In this document: piece after piece, positions 37,303-47,551 of the stretch
How the letters are laid out: every line of letters starts with the position of its first letter
Position numbering within the stretch: the stretch's first letter is position 1
Assembly (NCBI RefSeq): GCF_004363045.1
Contig: NZ_SNYJ01000007.1
Location: 62,001-126,000 of the forward strand
DNA from: Aureibacillus halotolerans
GTDB lineage: Bacteria > Bacillota > Bacilli > Bacillales > DSM-28697
Length of the DNA: 64,000 bases
Direction of reading: 5' to 3'
Made by a program: the position numbers and the translations under genes
Notes under the pieces: generated by a model
What the model saw: only the letters and a program-made list of their open reading frames with translations
What the model was told of the DNA's origin: nothing
Databases searched by the model: none

Positions 37303-39135
37303 ATGGGTCTCATTCGGCAAATGAATCATCAGCTATCCGATAAAATTGCCGCAGGAGAAGTCGTTGAGCGACCAGCCTCTGTTGTGAAGGAATTGCTTGA
37401 AAATGCAGTGGATGCCAAAGCGACGAAGGTAGATGTGCATGTGGAGGAAGCAGGCTTGGGCATGATCCGTGTTATTGACAATGGGGTCGGCATGGACGAG
37501 GAAGACGCATTGCTCGCTTTTAAGCGACATGCGACGAGCAAGCTGCAAGATGAGCACGACTTGTTTCGTATCCGTACCCTTGGGTTCAGGGGAGAAGCGC
37601 TTCCGAGCATTGCCTCTGTCAGTCATATGGTGCTGTCGACGTCTACGGGCGAAGGACCAGGAACTGAAGTGCATATGACAGGCGGCAGCATCGTCGAAGC
37701 AAAAAAATCACATAGCCGCCAAGGGACAGATGTCCGCGTTTCTTCGCTTTTCTTTAACACGCCAGCTCGACTAAAATACGTTCGTAGCTTGCACACAGAG
37801 CTTGGCCATATTACGGAGGCAGTGAATCGCGTGGCTGTCGCATGTCCACACATTCAGTTTTCTCTCGTTCATGAAGGAAAAGAACTGCTAAAGACGAGTG
37901 GCAATGGTCGATATGACCAAGTGCTTGGTCATCTATACGGAATGGATGTTGCTAAAGCCCTTGTACCTGTGGAAGCTGAGACTTCTAACTTTGTGCTTTC
38001 TGGGTTTGCGGCCAAGCCCACTATCACTCGGGCGTCGAGGCACTATTTCTCTCTCGTCCTCAATCAACGTTATGTCAAAAATATTCCGTTGTTTCAAGCG
38101 GTGATGCAAGGGTATAAAACGTTGTTACCAATAGGGCGCTACCCTGTTGGTGTTCTTTCTATTGAGATGGACCCGATGCTCATGGACGCCAATGTGCATC
38201 CGTCAAAACTCGAGGTACGACTAAGTATGGAAAAGGAGCTTTGTGCGTTGGTGACCGAAGCGCTTGAAAAAAGCCTTCGTAAAAGCCCGCTCACCCCCGA
38301 AGCAACTAGGCCAAAGGCTCACAAAACGACATCCATTCAAGAATCGATACGGCTTGATACTCCTCCAGCCAATTACCGAAAGCCCTCTCTGCCTCAGAGC
38401 CCTACGCAGCAGGAGGCATCGTCTCATAACGCAGAGAACAGCCCATCTGCGCCAGCTGTTGAAAGAGAGGAAGAGCAACGACACGCATCCGAGTCTTTTG
38501 AGCATACCGAGCTTGCGGAATCTATGTCTCCCTATGTGTCTGCGGAGCCTTATGAGATGCCTGAATTAGAAGTAGTAGGACAGCATCATGGCACGTATAT
38601 CCTTGCCCAAAGCGTGGAGGGGCTGTTTATTATAGATCAACACGCAGCTCAGGAGCGTATAAAATATGAGTTTTACAAGCAAAAACTCGGCGAGCACACG
38701 CATGAGCTTCAAGATCTAGCTCTTCCACTGACGATGACGTTTCGGCAGCATGACTACCTTGCGCTCTTAGAACATAAAGATTTATTATTAAACCTAGGAT
38801 TAGCCGTCGAGGATTTTGGTGAAGGCAGCCTTCTTCTCCGCAGTCATCCAGTATGGTTTCCGCACGGAAAAGAAGAAGAGGCTGCGCAAGACGTCATTCA
38901 AAAAGTACTTGATACACCGAGCGTAACGTTAGAAGAGATTCGCGAAGAAGCAGCGATTCTTATGTCTTGCAAGAAGTCTATAAAGGCGAACATGTACTTG
39001 CGGAAAGAGGACATGCAAACATTGGTGAACGACCTCCGTAAGGCGAAGGATCCGTATACATGCCCGCATGGACGACCTGTGATTGTTAAATTTAGTGAGT
39101 ACGAACTCAAAAAAATGTTCAAACGTGTGATGTGA
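37303..39135 (+). CDS. mutL: DNA mismatch repair protein MutL
   Basis: The 610-residue protein links MutS to strand removal. The GHKL ATPase motifs are in ELLENAVDAKATK, DNGVGMD and FRGEALPSIASV. A variable linker (about 330-420) precedes the C-terminal endonuclease domain, whose metal motif DQHAAQERIKYE is intact, so this is the nicking type of MutL found in bacteria without MutH. The ribosome site AGGAGGGAG is strong. Confidence 0.98.
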   Translation: MGLIRQMNHQLSDKIAAGEVVERPASVVKELLENAVDAKATKVDVHVEEAGLGMIRVIDNGVGMDEEDALLAFKRHATSKLQDEHDLFRIRTLGFRGEALPSIASVSHMVLSTSTGEGPGTEVHMTGGSIVEAKKSHSRQGTDVRVSSLFFNTPARLKYVRSLHTELGHITEAVNRVAVACPHIQFSLVHEGKELLKTSGNGRYDQVLGHLYGMDVAKALVPVEAETSNFVLSGFAAKPTITRASRHYFSLVLNQRYVKNIPLFQAVMQGYKTLLPIGRYPVGVLSIEMDPMLMDANVHPSKLEVRLSMEKELCALVTEALEKSLRKSPLTPEATRPKAHKTTSIQESIRLDTPPANYRKPSLPQSPTQQEASSHNAENSPSAPAVEREEEQRHASESFEHTELAESMSPYVSAEPYEMPELEVVGQHHGTYILAQSVEGLFIIDQHAAQERIKYEFYKQKLGEHTHELQDLALPLTMTFRQHDYLALLEHKDLLLNLGLAVEDFGEGSLLLRSHPVWFPHGKEEEAAQDVIQKVLDTPSVTLEEIREEAAILMSCKKSIKANMYLRKEDMQTLVNDLRKAKDPYTCPHGRPVIVKFSEYELKKMFKRVM

Positions 39136-39160
39136 ACCTAGTAAAAGAAGGGAGATCACT

Positions 39161-40099
39161 ATGGAAGACAAACCACTGCTTGTCATTGTAGGGCCAACCG
39201 CTGCAGGAAAAACAGAACTTGGTATTCAGTTGGCGAATCGGTTGTCGGGGGAAATCATCTCTGGCGATTCGATTCAAGTGTATCAAGGCTTAAACATAGG
39301 CACAGCAAAAGCCTCTCCAGCTGAGCGAGAGGATACGCCACATCATTTGATTGACATATTACCACCTGATGCGTCTTATTCCGTTGCTGATTTTAAAGAT
39401 CAGGCTTTGGCATGCATTGACGGAATTCATCAACAATCAAAACTTCCAATGATCGTAGGAGGAACGGGCCTTTACATACAATCGATCGTATATCCATATG
39501 AATTCACAGAAAAAAGTGGCTCCGCCGAGGTAAGGCTACGTCTCGAAAAAGAGGGTGAAATGATCGGCAAAGAGGCTCTTCATAAACGGTTGGCAGATGT
39601 GGATCCAAAAGCTGCGAAAAGCATTCATCCGAACAATGTTCGTCGTGTCATTAGAGCACTCGAGGTGTATGAAACGACGAGCGAAAGGCCTTCTGATCGT
39701 ATTTCCCGACAAGCGGACGCCTATCGGTACAATACCTTTATCCTGGGGCTTACAATGGATCGGCAGGAGCTCTATGAACGCATTAATCAGAGGGTTGACC
39801 ACATGGTAGAAGAGGGTCTGTTTCAAGAGGTGGAGGCCCTGTTTAAAAGCGGCTATGAGAATTGTCAATCCATGCAAGCCATTGGCTATAAAGAAATTGT
39901 AAGCTATTTTAGAGGCGACTGCACACAAGAAGAAAGCATTGCACAACTTAAAAAAAATACACGGCGTTTTGCAAAACGTCAGCTCACTTGGTTTCGAAAT
40001 AAAATGGATGTGGAATGGATAGATGTGACCACTTCTAGGTCAATGTCTAAAATCGCTGACGAAATTTTGCCTTCGATAGCAGGAAAGCTGCGTTTTTAA
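39161..40099 (+). CDS. miaA: tRNA dimethylallyltransferase
   Basis: The 312-residue enzyme transfers a dimethylallyl group to A37 of tRNAs reading U-starting codons, giving the substrate of MiaB. The P-loop GPTAAGKT is at 11-18 and [12 protein letters not shown] and GGTGLYIQS are the substrate motifs. It starts 25 bases after mutL and precedes hfq, the standard order. Confidence 0.97.
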   Translation: MEDKPLLVIVGPTAAGKTELGIQLANRLSGEIISGDSIQVYQGLNIGTAKASPAEREDTPHHLIDILPPDASYSVADFKDQALACIDGIHQQSKLPMIVGGTGLYIQSIVYPYEFTEKSGSAEVRLRLEKEGEMIGKEALHKRLADVDPKAAKSIHPNNVRRVIRALEVYETTSERPSDRISRQADAYRYNTFILGLTMDRQELYERINQRVDHMVEEGLFQEVEALFKSGYENCQSMQAIGYKEIVSYFRGDCTQEESIAQLKKNTRRFAKRQLTWFRNKMDVEWIDVTTSRSMSKIADEILPSIAGKLRF

Positions 40100-40143
40100 G
40101 CGAAATAGTATTACGAGATAAAGAGAAAAGGAGGATTCCGCCC

Positions 40144-40386
40144 TTGAAGCAGAGCATTAATATCCAAGACCAGTTTTTAAACCAGCTTAGAAAAGACAAT
40201 ATGTTCGTTACTGTTTTTCTGCTAAACGGATTCCAGCTACGTGGAACCATTAAAGGCTTCGATAATTTCACGGTGCTAATTGAAACAGATGGGAAACAAC
40301 AACTGATTTTCAAGCACGCTATTTCTACGTTTGCGCCTCAAAAGCCAGTGCAAATGGATACAAGCAAGACTTCAGACGAAGCATAA
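40144..40386 (+). CDS. hfq: RNA chaperone Hfq
   Basis: The 80-residue Sm-fold protein forms a hexamer that binds small RNAs and mRNA. The family motifs [22 protein letters not shown] and FKHAIST are present. The start is TTG at 40144, nine bases after AAGGAGG. It ends the mutS-mutL-miaA-hfq group. A longer hydrophilic tail ([13 protein letters not shown]) follows the Sm core. Confidence 0.97.
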   Translation: MKQSINIQDQFLNQLRKDNMFVTVFLLNGFQLRGTIKGFDNFTVLIETDGKQQLIFKHAISTFAPQKPVQMDTSKTSDEA

Positions 40387-40466
40387 GAAGGACGGAGAGG
40401 AAAGGATCTGTCTTTAGGTCTGACCTTTCACCGCATTCGTTTTTCGTATACATATTCATTTTGCGC

Positions 40467-40500
40467 CTCCCCTGCCATTCGCAGGGGAGTTTGTTTCGCT
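40467..40500. terminator. Bidirectional terminator between hfq and the recombinase homologue
   Basis: CTCCCCTGC pairs with GCAGGGGAG over a 5-base loop, with T-rich sequence on the plus-strand side. It separates two convergent genes. Confidence 0.8.
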
Positions 40501-40511
40501 TTTTGGCAATC

Positions 40512-41519
40512 TTAAAAGTGCGCGCCAAGGCTATCCTCAAAAGCGCTGTAAAAACGAAGGTAACGCCTAGCAGAAGCTGTGGTACGCAAACCAAAGTTCT
40601 CCATAAGTTTCTCTTCTGTGTCGGAGGAGTTACTGGCGATAGAAGAAAGAATGGCAGTATTCCTCATATGCTGAGCTGTTCTGCCTGGCAAGCCCGCACG
40701 CGTGGATTCTTGGCGAATCATTTTTTGAACTGCAAAATCACTTAGAGCCTTTGGTTGATCCAACTCGTACACCCAACGGAACGTCAATCGTTGATAATCA
40801 AAAGCAATAAAAAACGGATCGTTCGTATAATACCGTGGTCGTACCGGCTCAGGGACATCAGTTAAATAAGAAAACAGCTCGACACGGTCTTCTTTCAAAA
40901 GTGAAACGGTTCTTGAAGCTGACCCGTGCGTTGGATAAAGGACGAGTTCGTTTTTTTCAAAGTGAATATCTTTTATCGTAAGACGTGTCAGCTCCCCGAT
41001 GGTTAAGCCATAATGAAGGAACAACCTTACAATCATGTAATTTCTTGTCCGTAGATAAGGGCGCCCCTTTAATTGATGATCGCTTAACTGCTTGTCAGAG
41101 AGAAGCGTTTCATACAATTGCTGGCGATCCTTTTTAGAAAGGATGTCCTCTAGTCCAAGCTGTCTGTGCTTTACAGTTGTTAAATCAAGTGTATGAATGG
41201 GATTAATTAACGCTGGGTCATGGTACACTTGAAGAAAGCGATACAATTGATTGAGCACAGTGATCAAGCGCTTTACAGTGGCGTTAGAATACTGGCGTTC
41301 CTCCTGCATATTGTATAGCCAGCGCTCTGCTTGAATAGAGTCAAAGAGAACGAGGTCTTGCAACGCTTCGATTTGACATCTCTTCGCCAACCATTCATGC
41401 AAATCTTCAAGGTCATACGCATACCTTTGTATAGTGGAGGGCAGACGACCTTTCGCTTCGAGCTGCTGCAAAAAATCTTGCATATACTCGGGGAGACGCT
41501 GGGTGAGAAGCATATCCAT
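40512..41519 (-). CDS. Degenerate tyrosine recombinase (XerC/D-like) protein
   Basis: The 335-residue protein has a SAM-like N-terminal DNA-binding domain (about 10-100) and a tyrosine-recombinase catalytic fold. The first catalytic arginine, expected in YGLRxSEL, is replaced (YGLTIGEL). The beta-hairpin lysine position reads HGSASRT, with no lysine. The HxxR box survives as QHMRN and a tyrosine is present in ASARRYLRF. Strand exchange by the normal mechanism is therefore unlikely. The start ATG follows AAGGAGGAAG. It lies convergent to hfq and divergent from spoVK, and no attachment sites or phage genes are near. A DNA-binding or structural role is possible. Confidence 0.85.
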   Translation of the reverse strand: MDMLLTQRLPEYMQDFLQQLEAKGRLPSTIQRYAYDLEDLHEWLAKRCQIEALQDLVLFDSIQAERWLYNMQEERQYSNATVKRLITVLNQLYRFLQVYHDPALINPIHTLDLTTVKHRQLGLEDILSKKDRQQLYETLLSDKQLSDHQLKGRPYLRTRNYMIVRLFLHYGLTIGELTRLTIKDIHFEKNELVLYPTHGSASRTVSLLKEDRVELFSYLTDVPEPVRPRYYTNDPFFIAFDYQRLTFRWVYELDQPKALSDFAVQKMIRQESTRAGLPGRTAQHMRNTAILSSIASNSSDTEEKLMENFGLRTTASARRYLRFYSAFEDSLGAHF

Positions 41520-41660
41520 AGATACTTCCTCCTTTTTAGAGAATCATGAAAGTATGTCTCTTTCACAATGATGGCGCGCTTTCTTCTTATAGTAGCATAG
41601 GCGAATGTCACATTCATGCTTCGCTGTACGTATACTGTTCGGAATAAGGGGTGAAGAGCG

Positions 41661-42629
41661 ATGGAGCAATCCTATACATTGAAAACCAATGGACAAATGA
41701 ACTTTGTCCTAAATCGACACCATGCAGGAGAAGGCACAGTGCAACTGGAGGCAACATCAAGTGCAGTAGATGAAGGAGTTCATCAGCCTTTAAAAAACAT
41801 TGAACAACGCTTAGAACAAATGGTTGGCATGCAGGAGATTAAAAAGCATGTCAAAGAGCTTTACGCCTGGCTGTTTTTAAATAAATTTAGAGAACGATTT
41901 GCTTTGAAAACAGAGCCCCAAGTCCTTCACATGCTATTTAAAGGCAACCCGGGCACTGGGAAAACGACGGTGGCAAGACTGCTAGGCGAATTTCTTAGAG
42001 ATATGGGAATGCTTCCTAAAGGTCACCTTATCGAAGCGGAGCGAGCGGACCTCGTTGGCGAATACATCGGGCAAACCGCACAAAAAACGAGGGACCTCGT
42101 TAAGAAAGCACAAGGCGGCATTTTATTCATTGATGAAGCGTACTCCTTGTCAAGAGGTGGAGAGAAAGATTTTGGCAAAGAAGCGGTAGATACGCTCGTG
42201 AAGCATATGGAAGACGCATCTGGTGAGTTTGTCTTAATTCTCGCAGGGTATCCTTTAGAGATGGAGCGGTTTTTACGTTTAAACCCTGGGCTGCCCTCAA
42301 GATTCCCTTTGATTATTGATTTTCCAGATTATACTCCCAATCAGCTCGTGCAAATTGCCAGACAAATGGCGAGACAACGTGATTACTCATGGACGCAGGA
42401 AGCGGAGCATATGCTTCAAGCTCACTTTGATGAGCAAATGAATCAATCTCGCCAAGGATTTTCGAATGGTCGCTACGTACGAAACATTATGGAGAAGTCC
42501 GTTCGAAAACAAGCCGTGCGACTGCTGCATCATCCATCCGCGTATACAAAACAGGATTTGATGTGGCTGACGGCTGCAGACATCATTTTTCAATCTGATG
42601 GCACGACCGGTGAAGACAAATACAAGTAG
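41661..42629 (+). CDS. spoVK: Stage V sporulation protein K (AAA ATPase)
   Basis: The 322-residue AAA+ ATPase of the CbxX/CfqX type has Walker A GNPGTGKT at 95-102, Walker B GGILFIDEAYSL and a sensor/arginine-finger region (NPGLPSRFPLIIDF). It is needed for spore maturation. The upstream GTATACTGT at about 41632 resembles a sigma-E -10 site (CATACAnT) but its -35 spacing is off, so the call is weak. hflX follows closely. Confidence 0.95.
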   Translation: MEQSYTLKTNGQMNFVLNRHHAGEGTVQLEATSSAVDEGVHQPLKNIEQRLEQMVGMQEIKKHVKELYAWLFLNKFRERFALKTEPQVLHMLFKGNPGTGKTTVARLLGEFLRDMGMLPKGHLIEAERADLVGEYIGQTAQKTRDLVKKAQGGILFIDEAYSLSRGGEKDFGKEAVDTLVKHMEDASGEFVLILAGYPLEMERFLRLNPGLPSRFPLIIDFPDYTPNQLVQIARQMARQRDYSWTQEAEHMLQAHFDEQMNQSRQGFSNGRYVRNIMEKSVRKQAVRLLHHPSAYTKQDLMWLTAADIIFQSDGTTGEDKYK

Positions 42630-42638
42630 GTGACAAGA

Positions 42639-43868
42639 ATGAGTGAACAAGTTGAAGCGTTACAAGAAGTAGCCGTATTGTTTTCTATATTGCGTTCTGA
42701 CAAGGAAGACGAGGAAGGCTCGCTGTCAGAGCTTGCCTCGCTTGTTGAAACGGCCAATGGAACAGTTGCAGCCACAGTGCTACAGAAACGAGATCGCCCA
42801 GAACCTGGGACGTATTTTGGAATTGGTAAGCTAGAAGAAGTAAAACAGCTCATGCTGGAGAAAGATGCGAATGTGGCGATTTGTAACGATGAACTAACGC
42901 CTTCTCAACTGAGACGTCTACAAGACATACTAGAAACAAAGGTCATTGACCGCACACAGTTAATACTTGATATTTTTGCCCAGCGCGCTAGGTCTAAGGA
43001 AGGAAAGCTCCAAGTTGAACTTGCACAGCTAAACTATATGCTTCCAAGGTTGAGCGGAATGGGAGCGGCCATGTCAAGGCTTGGGGCTGGAATTGGGACG
43101 AGAGGTCCAGGGGAAACCAAGCTGGAATCAGACCGTCGCCATATCCGTCGTCGTATTCGGGATATTGGGCGTAAGCTAGAGGAGGTTGTCGCCCACCGTG
43201 AGCGTTACAGACAGCGAAGAAAGCAACAGCAAACGTTCCAGCTTGCACTGGTCGGGTATACGAACGCTGGAAAATCAACGTTGTTTACGCAACTGACGTC
43301 CCAGGAAACGCTCGCAGAGGATAAGTTGTTTGCCACGCTCGACCCTTTAACGAAAAAAAGCACCTTCCCAAGCGGTTTTCAGACGGTCGTCACCGATACT
43401 GTTGGGTTCATACGTGACCTCCCGACGACAGTCGTTGCTTCTTTCCGCTCCACACTTGAGGAAGCAGGGGAAGCCGATGCACTACTTTTTGTCGTAGATG
43501 CGTCAGATCCAGAGCGACTTGAGCAGGAGAAAACAGTGCTGTCTTTGCTTGAAAAGCTCGGCCTCGATCAAATCCCATGTTTTACGGTCTACAATAAAAT
43601 AGACCGTGTTCAAAAAGAAGACGTGTATCCTTTGATCAAGCCTTGTGCGTTTGTTAGTGCACTAGATAAGGACGGTGTTCAAACGTTAAAAACCGATATT
43701 GAAGCTTGGCTGACATCATGGTTTACCCCATTTTCAGCAGACGTGGAAGCAGGAGACGGAAAACGTCTTGAACAGCTGAGGTTGCAGTCCATTACAGAAA
43801 AACCCGTATTTAATGATGAAACAAACATCTACGAAGTGGCAGGCGTTAAACCGCCACAGCAGGAGTAA
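42639..43868 (+). CDS. hflX: GTPase HflX
   Basis: The 409-residue ribosome-associated GTPase has an N-terminal HflX domain (GTYFGIGKLEEVK, then LPRLSGMGAAMSRLGAGIGT) and a G domain with G1 GYTNAGKST near 206, G3 DTVGFI and G4 NKID. It is thought to rescue stalled or hibernating 70S ribosomes. The ATG at 42639 follows AGGTGA; GTG 42630 lies inside that site. It begins nine bases after spoVK. Confidence 0.95.
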   Translation: MSEQVEALQEVAVLFSILRSDKEDEEGSLSELASLVETANGTVAATVLQKRDRPEPGTYFGIGKLEEVKQLMLEKDANVAICNDELTPSQLRRLQDILETKVIDRTQLILDIFAQRARSKEGKLQVELAQLNYMLPRLSGMGAAMSRLGAGIGTRGPGETKLESDRRHIRRRIRDIGRKLEEVVAHRERYRQRRKQQQTFQLALVGYTNAGKSTLFTQLTSQETLAEDKLFATLDPLTKKSTFPSGFQTVVTDTVGFIRDLPTTVVASFRSTLEEAGEADALLFVVDASDPERLEQEKTVLSLLEKLGLDQIPCFTVYNKIDRVQKEDVYPLIKPCAFVSALDKDGVQTLKTDIEAWLTSWFTPFSADVEAGDGKRLEQLRLQSITEKPVFNDETNIYEVAGVKPPQQE

Positions 43869-43881
43869 AGGAGAGCATGTC

Positions 43882-45141
43882 ATGAACGCTGATTTAAATG
43901 CTTTAGCTAGGGATGCTGAAGTGGAGATTGCCTCTGCTTGGCAACGCATCCAGCAGGTCGCAGAGAGAAACCAAGAAAGAGTGCTCCATGCCTTTCGCCG
44001 CCATCAAGTGAGTGACGCTCATTTGCAGGACTCAACAGGGTATGGCTACGATGATATCGGACGTGAAACGCTTGAGGCGTTGTATGCCGATGTTTTAGGT
44101 ACAGAGGATGCCCTCGTTCGCCCGCAAATCATTTCAGGCACCCATGCGATCGTTCTCGCACTCTCTGCCTTGCTGCGTCCTGGAGATGAGCTGTTGTATG
44201 CTTCTGGTACGCCGTATGACACGCTGCATGATTTTATTGGCATCGGCAAAGACAGCCAAAGCTCTTTAAAAGCATACGGCATTTCGTATAAGGACGTCCC
44301 ATTAAACGAAGATGGTCTGAATGAAGAGGCGATTCTTGCATCGATCACACCACAAACAAAAGTGGTCGCCATCCAACGTTCGTGTGGATATGCTAAACGA
44401 CCCGCATTGTCCGTGGCTGCTATCGGACGTATCGTCGAGGCAGTAAAGGCCGTGAAGAAGGACGTGTACGTGTTCGTCGACAATTGCTATGGGGAGTTTA
44501 CCGAAACGATTGAACCCGGGCATGTCGGTGCTGACGTCATCGCCGGCTCCCTAATAAAAAACCCAGGTGGTGGGCTAGCGCGGACAGGGGGCTATATTGC
44601 CGGAACAAAAGCTGCGATTTATTTAAGTGCAGAACGGTTAACATCCCCAGGCCTAGCAAAAGAAGTCGGTCCTTCTTTAGGGCAATGGCCACTCATGTAC
44701 CAAGGTCTTTTTCTTGCTCCCCACACGGTTGGACAAGCATTAAAAGGGGCCGTGTTTACGGCATGTTTTTTGAATAAACTAGGTTTCTCAACGTGGCCGA
44801 AGTGGAATAGTACTAGGTATGACTTAATTCAAACGGTTGAATTTCCAGATGCGAGCACGATGATCGCGTTTTGTCAGGCGATTCAAGCAGCGTCGCCAAT
44901 AAACAGCTACGCCAAGCCAGTTCCAGGGGCGATGCCAGGCTATGACGCTGAGGTCATCATGGCTGCTGGGACATTCGTGCAAGGGGCAAGCCTTGAATTC
45001 AGCGCCGACGGACCGGTAAAACCTCCATATCGTGTCTATGTCCAAGGTGGGCTTACATATGAGCATATTAAAATCGCCGTCAAAGAAGCAGCAGCAAAGG
45101 CAATTAATGAAAATACCAACGCGATGATTAAAAAGCCTTAA
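43882..45141 (+). CDS. ynbB: Methionine gamma-lyase / aluminium-resistance family PLP protein YnbB
   Basis: The 419-residue fold-type I PLP enzyme has the cofactor lysine in SLIKNPGGG (Lys226) and the phosphate and ring contacts in ISGTHAIVLAL and VDNCYGEF. It belongs to the YnbB group annotated as aluminium resistance or methionine gamma-lyase-like; the true substrate is unknown. The ATG at 43882 follows AAAGGAGAG. The order hflX-ynbB-glnR-glnA is conserved in bacilli. Confidence 0.92.
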   Translation: MNADLNALARDAEVEIASAWQRIQQVAERNQERVLHAFRRHQVSDAHLQDSTGYGYDDIGRETLEALYADVLGTEDALVRPQIISGTHAIVLALSALLRPGDELLYASGTPYDTLHDFIGIGKDSQSSLKAYGISYKDVPLNEDGLNEEAILASITPQTKVVAIQRSCGYAKRPALSVAAIGRIVEAVKAVKKDVYVFVDNCYGEFTETIEPGHVGADVIAGSLIKNPGGGLARTGGYIAGTKAAIYLSAERLTSPGLAKEVGPSLGQWPLMYQGLFLAPHTVGQALKGAVFTACFLNKLGFSTWPKWNSTRYDLIQTVEFPDASTMIAFCQAIQAASPINSYAKPVPGAMPGYDAEVIMAAGTFVQGASLEFSADGPVKPPYRVYVQGGLTYEHIKIAVKEAAAKAINENTNAMIKKP

Positions 45142-45169
45142 TGTCCCTTGTTATGTTTCCTCACACGTA

Positions 45170-45210
45170 TTGACAATATTATTCACGTTCGTTACACTTA
45201 AGCTGTGTAA
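45170..45210 (+). promoter_or_regulatory. Promoter and dyad of glnR-glnA
   Basis: TTGACA (45170-45175) and TACACT (45193-45198) are 17 bases apart. A perfect dyad TTACAC-N7-GTGTAA (45192-45210) covers the -10 element. GlnR controls its own operon in B. subtilis, but its operators read TGT-NA-N7-TN-ACA, the opposite arm order, so assigning this dyad to GlnR is uncertain. Confidence 0.55.
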
Positions 45211-45238
45211 GCATTTTAATAGAAATGAGGGGACGAAC

Positions 45239-45652
45239 ATGAATGATACAGTACGCAGGTCGATGGCGTTGTTCCCAATTAGCATTGTAAAAAAACTAAC
45301 AGAACTGACCGCAAGACAAATTCGGTATTATGAGGAACATGATCTTGTTCATCCAGAACGGACTGAAGGGAATCGCCGGCTTTTTTCATTTAATGATGTC
45401 GATCGGTTGCTTGAAATTAAAGCGTTGATCGAGCAAGGCATTAACATGGCAGGGGTTCGCAGAGTGTTTGACATGCGTGAACAACAAGAGAAGCTTGACA
45501 AAATACAGGCAACAGAAACAAAAGCGACAGCAAAGGATGACATTAGCGATGCGAAGCTTCGTTCAATGTTGAAAAAGGAGCTTGTCCAGCAGGCAGGTCG
45601 TCACAACCGTGCTTCCTTGATTCAAGGTGAGCTTTCACGTTTTTTTCATTAA
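45239..45652 (+). CDS. glnR: Nitrogen regulator GlnR
   Basis: The 137-residue MerR-type repressor has an N-terminal winged helix (LTARQIRYYEEHDLVHPER) and a C-terminal tail that senses glutamine-bound glutamine synthetase. It represses glnRA and other nitrogen genes when nitrogen is plentiful. The ATG at 45239 follows GAGGGGAC. glnA follows after 77 bases with no terminator between. Confidence 0.96.
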   Translation: MNDTVRRSMALFPISIVKKLTELTARQIRYYEEHDLVHPERTEGNRRLFSFNDVDRLLEIKALIEQGINMAGVRRVFDMREQQEKLDKIQATETKATAKDDISDAKLRSMLKKELVQQAGRHNRASLIQGELSRFFH

Positions 45653-45729
45653 TTTGATTGGTCGATAGCCAGGTAGTCCTTAGGCTTGAGATAGATGAGT
45701 TCATACTATAAGAGGAGGAACATGTGATT

Positions 45730-47067
45730 ATGGGTTCTAAGTACACGAGAAAAGACATCGTAAAGCTTGTTGAGGAAGAGAACGTACGTTTTATACGTTT
45801 GCAGTTTACAGATTTGCTAGGAATTATAAAAAACGTTGAGATCCCTGTTGATCAATTGGGTAAAGCCTTAGACAACAAAATGATGTTTGACGGCTCATCC
45901 ATTGAAGGGTTTGTTCGTATCGAGGAATCAGACATGTATCTCTATCCAGATCTAGATACCTTTGTTGTATTCCCATGGACGAGCGAAAAAGGTCGCGTAG
46001 CTCGTTTAATTTGTGATATTTACAATCCGGATGGCACACCGTTCGCAGGTGATCCAAGAAGCGTACTTAAAAAAGTCATTCAAGAAATGAAAGATCTCGG
46101 CTTTACTGCCTTTAATATCGGACCAGAGCCTGAGTTTTTCCTTTTCAAAAATGATGAAAAAGGTGAGCCTACGCTTGAGTTGAATGACAAAGGCGGCTAT
46201 TTTGACTTAGCACCAACGGATCTAGGTGAAAATTGTCGACGTGATATCGTGCTTGAGCTTGAAGACATGGGCTTTGAAATTGAAGCATCACACCATGAAG
46301 TCGCTCCTGGTCAACACGAAATCGACTTTAAATATGCAGACGCTGTAAAAGCGTGTGACGACATTCAAACGTTTAAGCTTGTTGTTAAAACAATTGCACG
46401 TAAGCACGGCTTGCATGCGACGTTTATGCCAAAACCATTGTTTGGTGTGAATGGTTCTGGTATGCACGCAAACATGAGCTTGTTTAAAGGTGAGCAAAAC
46501 GCGTTTTTTGACGAAAAATCAGACCTTCAATTAAGCGAAACAGCAAAGCAATTTATTGCTGGCATTCTGAAGCATGCTGAAGCATTTACAGCCATTACGA
46601 ACCCAACAGTAAACTCATACAAGCGTTTAGTGCCTGGCTACGAAGCCCCATGTTACGTTGCATGGTCTTCTCGTAACCGTTCACCACTCGTACGTATCCC
46701 AGCTTCTCGTGGCTTGAGCACACGTATCGAAGTGCGTTCGGTTGACCCAGCTGCGAACCCTTACTTGGCCATGGCTGTAATGCTTGCTGCTGGACTTGAC
46801 GGTGTGAAAAACAACTTAACACCACCAGCACCAGTAGATCGCAACATCTACGTGATGGACAAGGAAGAGCGTATTGAAAACGGCATTGCTGATCTTCCAG
46901 CAACGCTTGCCCAAGCGCTTGACACTCTTAAGCGTGACGATATCATCATGGCAGCACTTGGTGAGCACGCTGCAGAACACTTTATCGAAGCAAAAGAAAT
47001 CGAATGGGACATGTTCCGCACACAAGTTCACCCTTGGGAGCGCGAGCAGTACCTTACCCTTTACTAA
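45730..47067 (+). CDS. glnA: Glutamine synthetase type I
   Basis: The 445-residue enzyme makes glutamine from glutamate and ammonia. The beta-grasp ([14 protein letters not shown]), [10 protein letters not shown], the ATP site ([10 protein letters not shown]) and the [10 protein letters not shown] loop are typical of GSI-alpha of Firmicutes. The feedback-inhibited enzyme also signals to GlnR and TnrA. The start may be ATG 45730 or GTG 45724; the latter lies five bases after AGGAGG and would add two residues. Confidence 0.98.
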   Translation: MGSKYTRKDIVKLVEEENVRFIRLQFTDLLGIIKNVEIPVDQLGKALDNKMMFDGSSIEGFVRIEESDMYLYPDLDTFVVFPWTSEKGRVARLICDIYNPDGTPFAGDPRSVLKKVIQEMKDLGFTAFNIGPEPEFFLFKNDEKGEPTLELNDKGGYFDLAPTDLGENCRRDIVLELEDMGFEIEASHHEVAPGQHEIDFKYADAVKACDDIQTFKLVVKTIARKHGLHATFMPKPLFGVNGSGMHANMSLFKGEQNAFFDEKSDLQLSETAKQFIAGILKHAEAFTAITNPTVNSYKRLVPGYEAPCYVAWSSRNRSPLVRIPASRGLSTRIEVRSVDPAANPYLAMAVMLAAGLDGVKNNLTPPAPVDRNIYVMDKEERIENGIADLPATLAQALDTLKRDDIIMAALGEHAAEHFIEAKEIEWDMFRTQVHPWEREQYLTLY

Positions 47068-47073
47068 AAGATC

Positions 47074-47108
47074 AAACCCCTTGCCGCTGTAGCGGTTGGG
47101 GGTTTTTC
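47074..47108 (+). terminator. Terminator of glnRA
   Basis: AAACCCC pairs with GGGGTTT, with an inner CCGCT/AGCGG stem and a T run. Confidence 0.92.
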
Positions 47109-47398
47109 TTTATTTTAATTCTTCTTAAAAACAACCACCGCACATACGAACACCCAAGAAAATCCGCAAAAAAAATTTTTAGTCCAATATTTCGCCCACC
47201 TGATGAATTGTATTGCAGCAAATCCAATGGAAAAATACTTAGTAATGGAACATCAAAACTACAAAAAGGGATTCGTGAACACTTCTATGGGATTAAGATG
47301 TGGTGATTGCCCCAAATCTTATAAGAATAAGTATTTTTGGTCGCACTACCACCGAAAAAGCTACCCAATATAATTCTGTAAAAAAGGGGGTAAAGCCC
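47109..47398. other. AT-rich gap after glnA
   Basis: No gene, repeat or clear promoter is recognised. The base composition changes to AT-rich just after the glnA terminator and stays so through 48.3 kb. Confidence 0.4.
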
Positions 47399-47551
47399 AT
47401 GAAGATTATAGACAAAAATGAACCGGACAATTACTTAATATATATCGCGCTGATCGTATTGTCCATGGTAACTTTTAAAGGCGTGAAGAAAATTGAAACA
47501 AAACGATTAAAGCTAAAGCAAGATATGAAAGACAAATCGTATCGTATTTAA
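47399..47551 (+). CDS. Small single-span membrane protein, unknown
   Basis: A 50-residue product has an N-terminal polar stretch (MKIIDKNEPDN), one hydrophobic span (about 12-27, YLIYIALIVLSMVTF) and a basic tail with many lysines. A strong ribosome site AAGGGGGT precedes ATG 47399. No family is recognised. It is an accessory gene between glnA and spo0M. Confidence 0.6.
   Translation: MKIIDKNEPDNYLIYIALIVLSMVTFKGVKKIETKRLKLKQDMKDKSYRI

Noticed and set aside
45192..45210. Dyad at the glnR promoter as a certain GlnR operator
   Set aside because: Its arms are in the reverse order to the TGTNA-N7-TNACA pattern, so it is listed only as a dyad of unknown partner.
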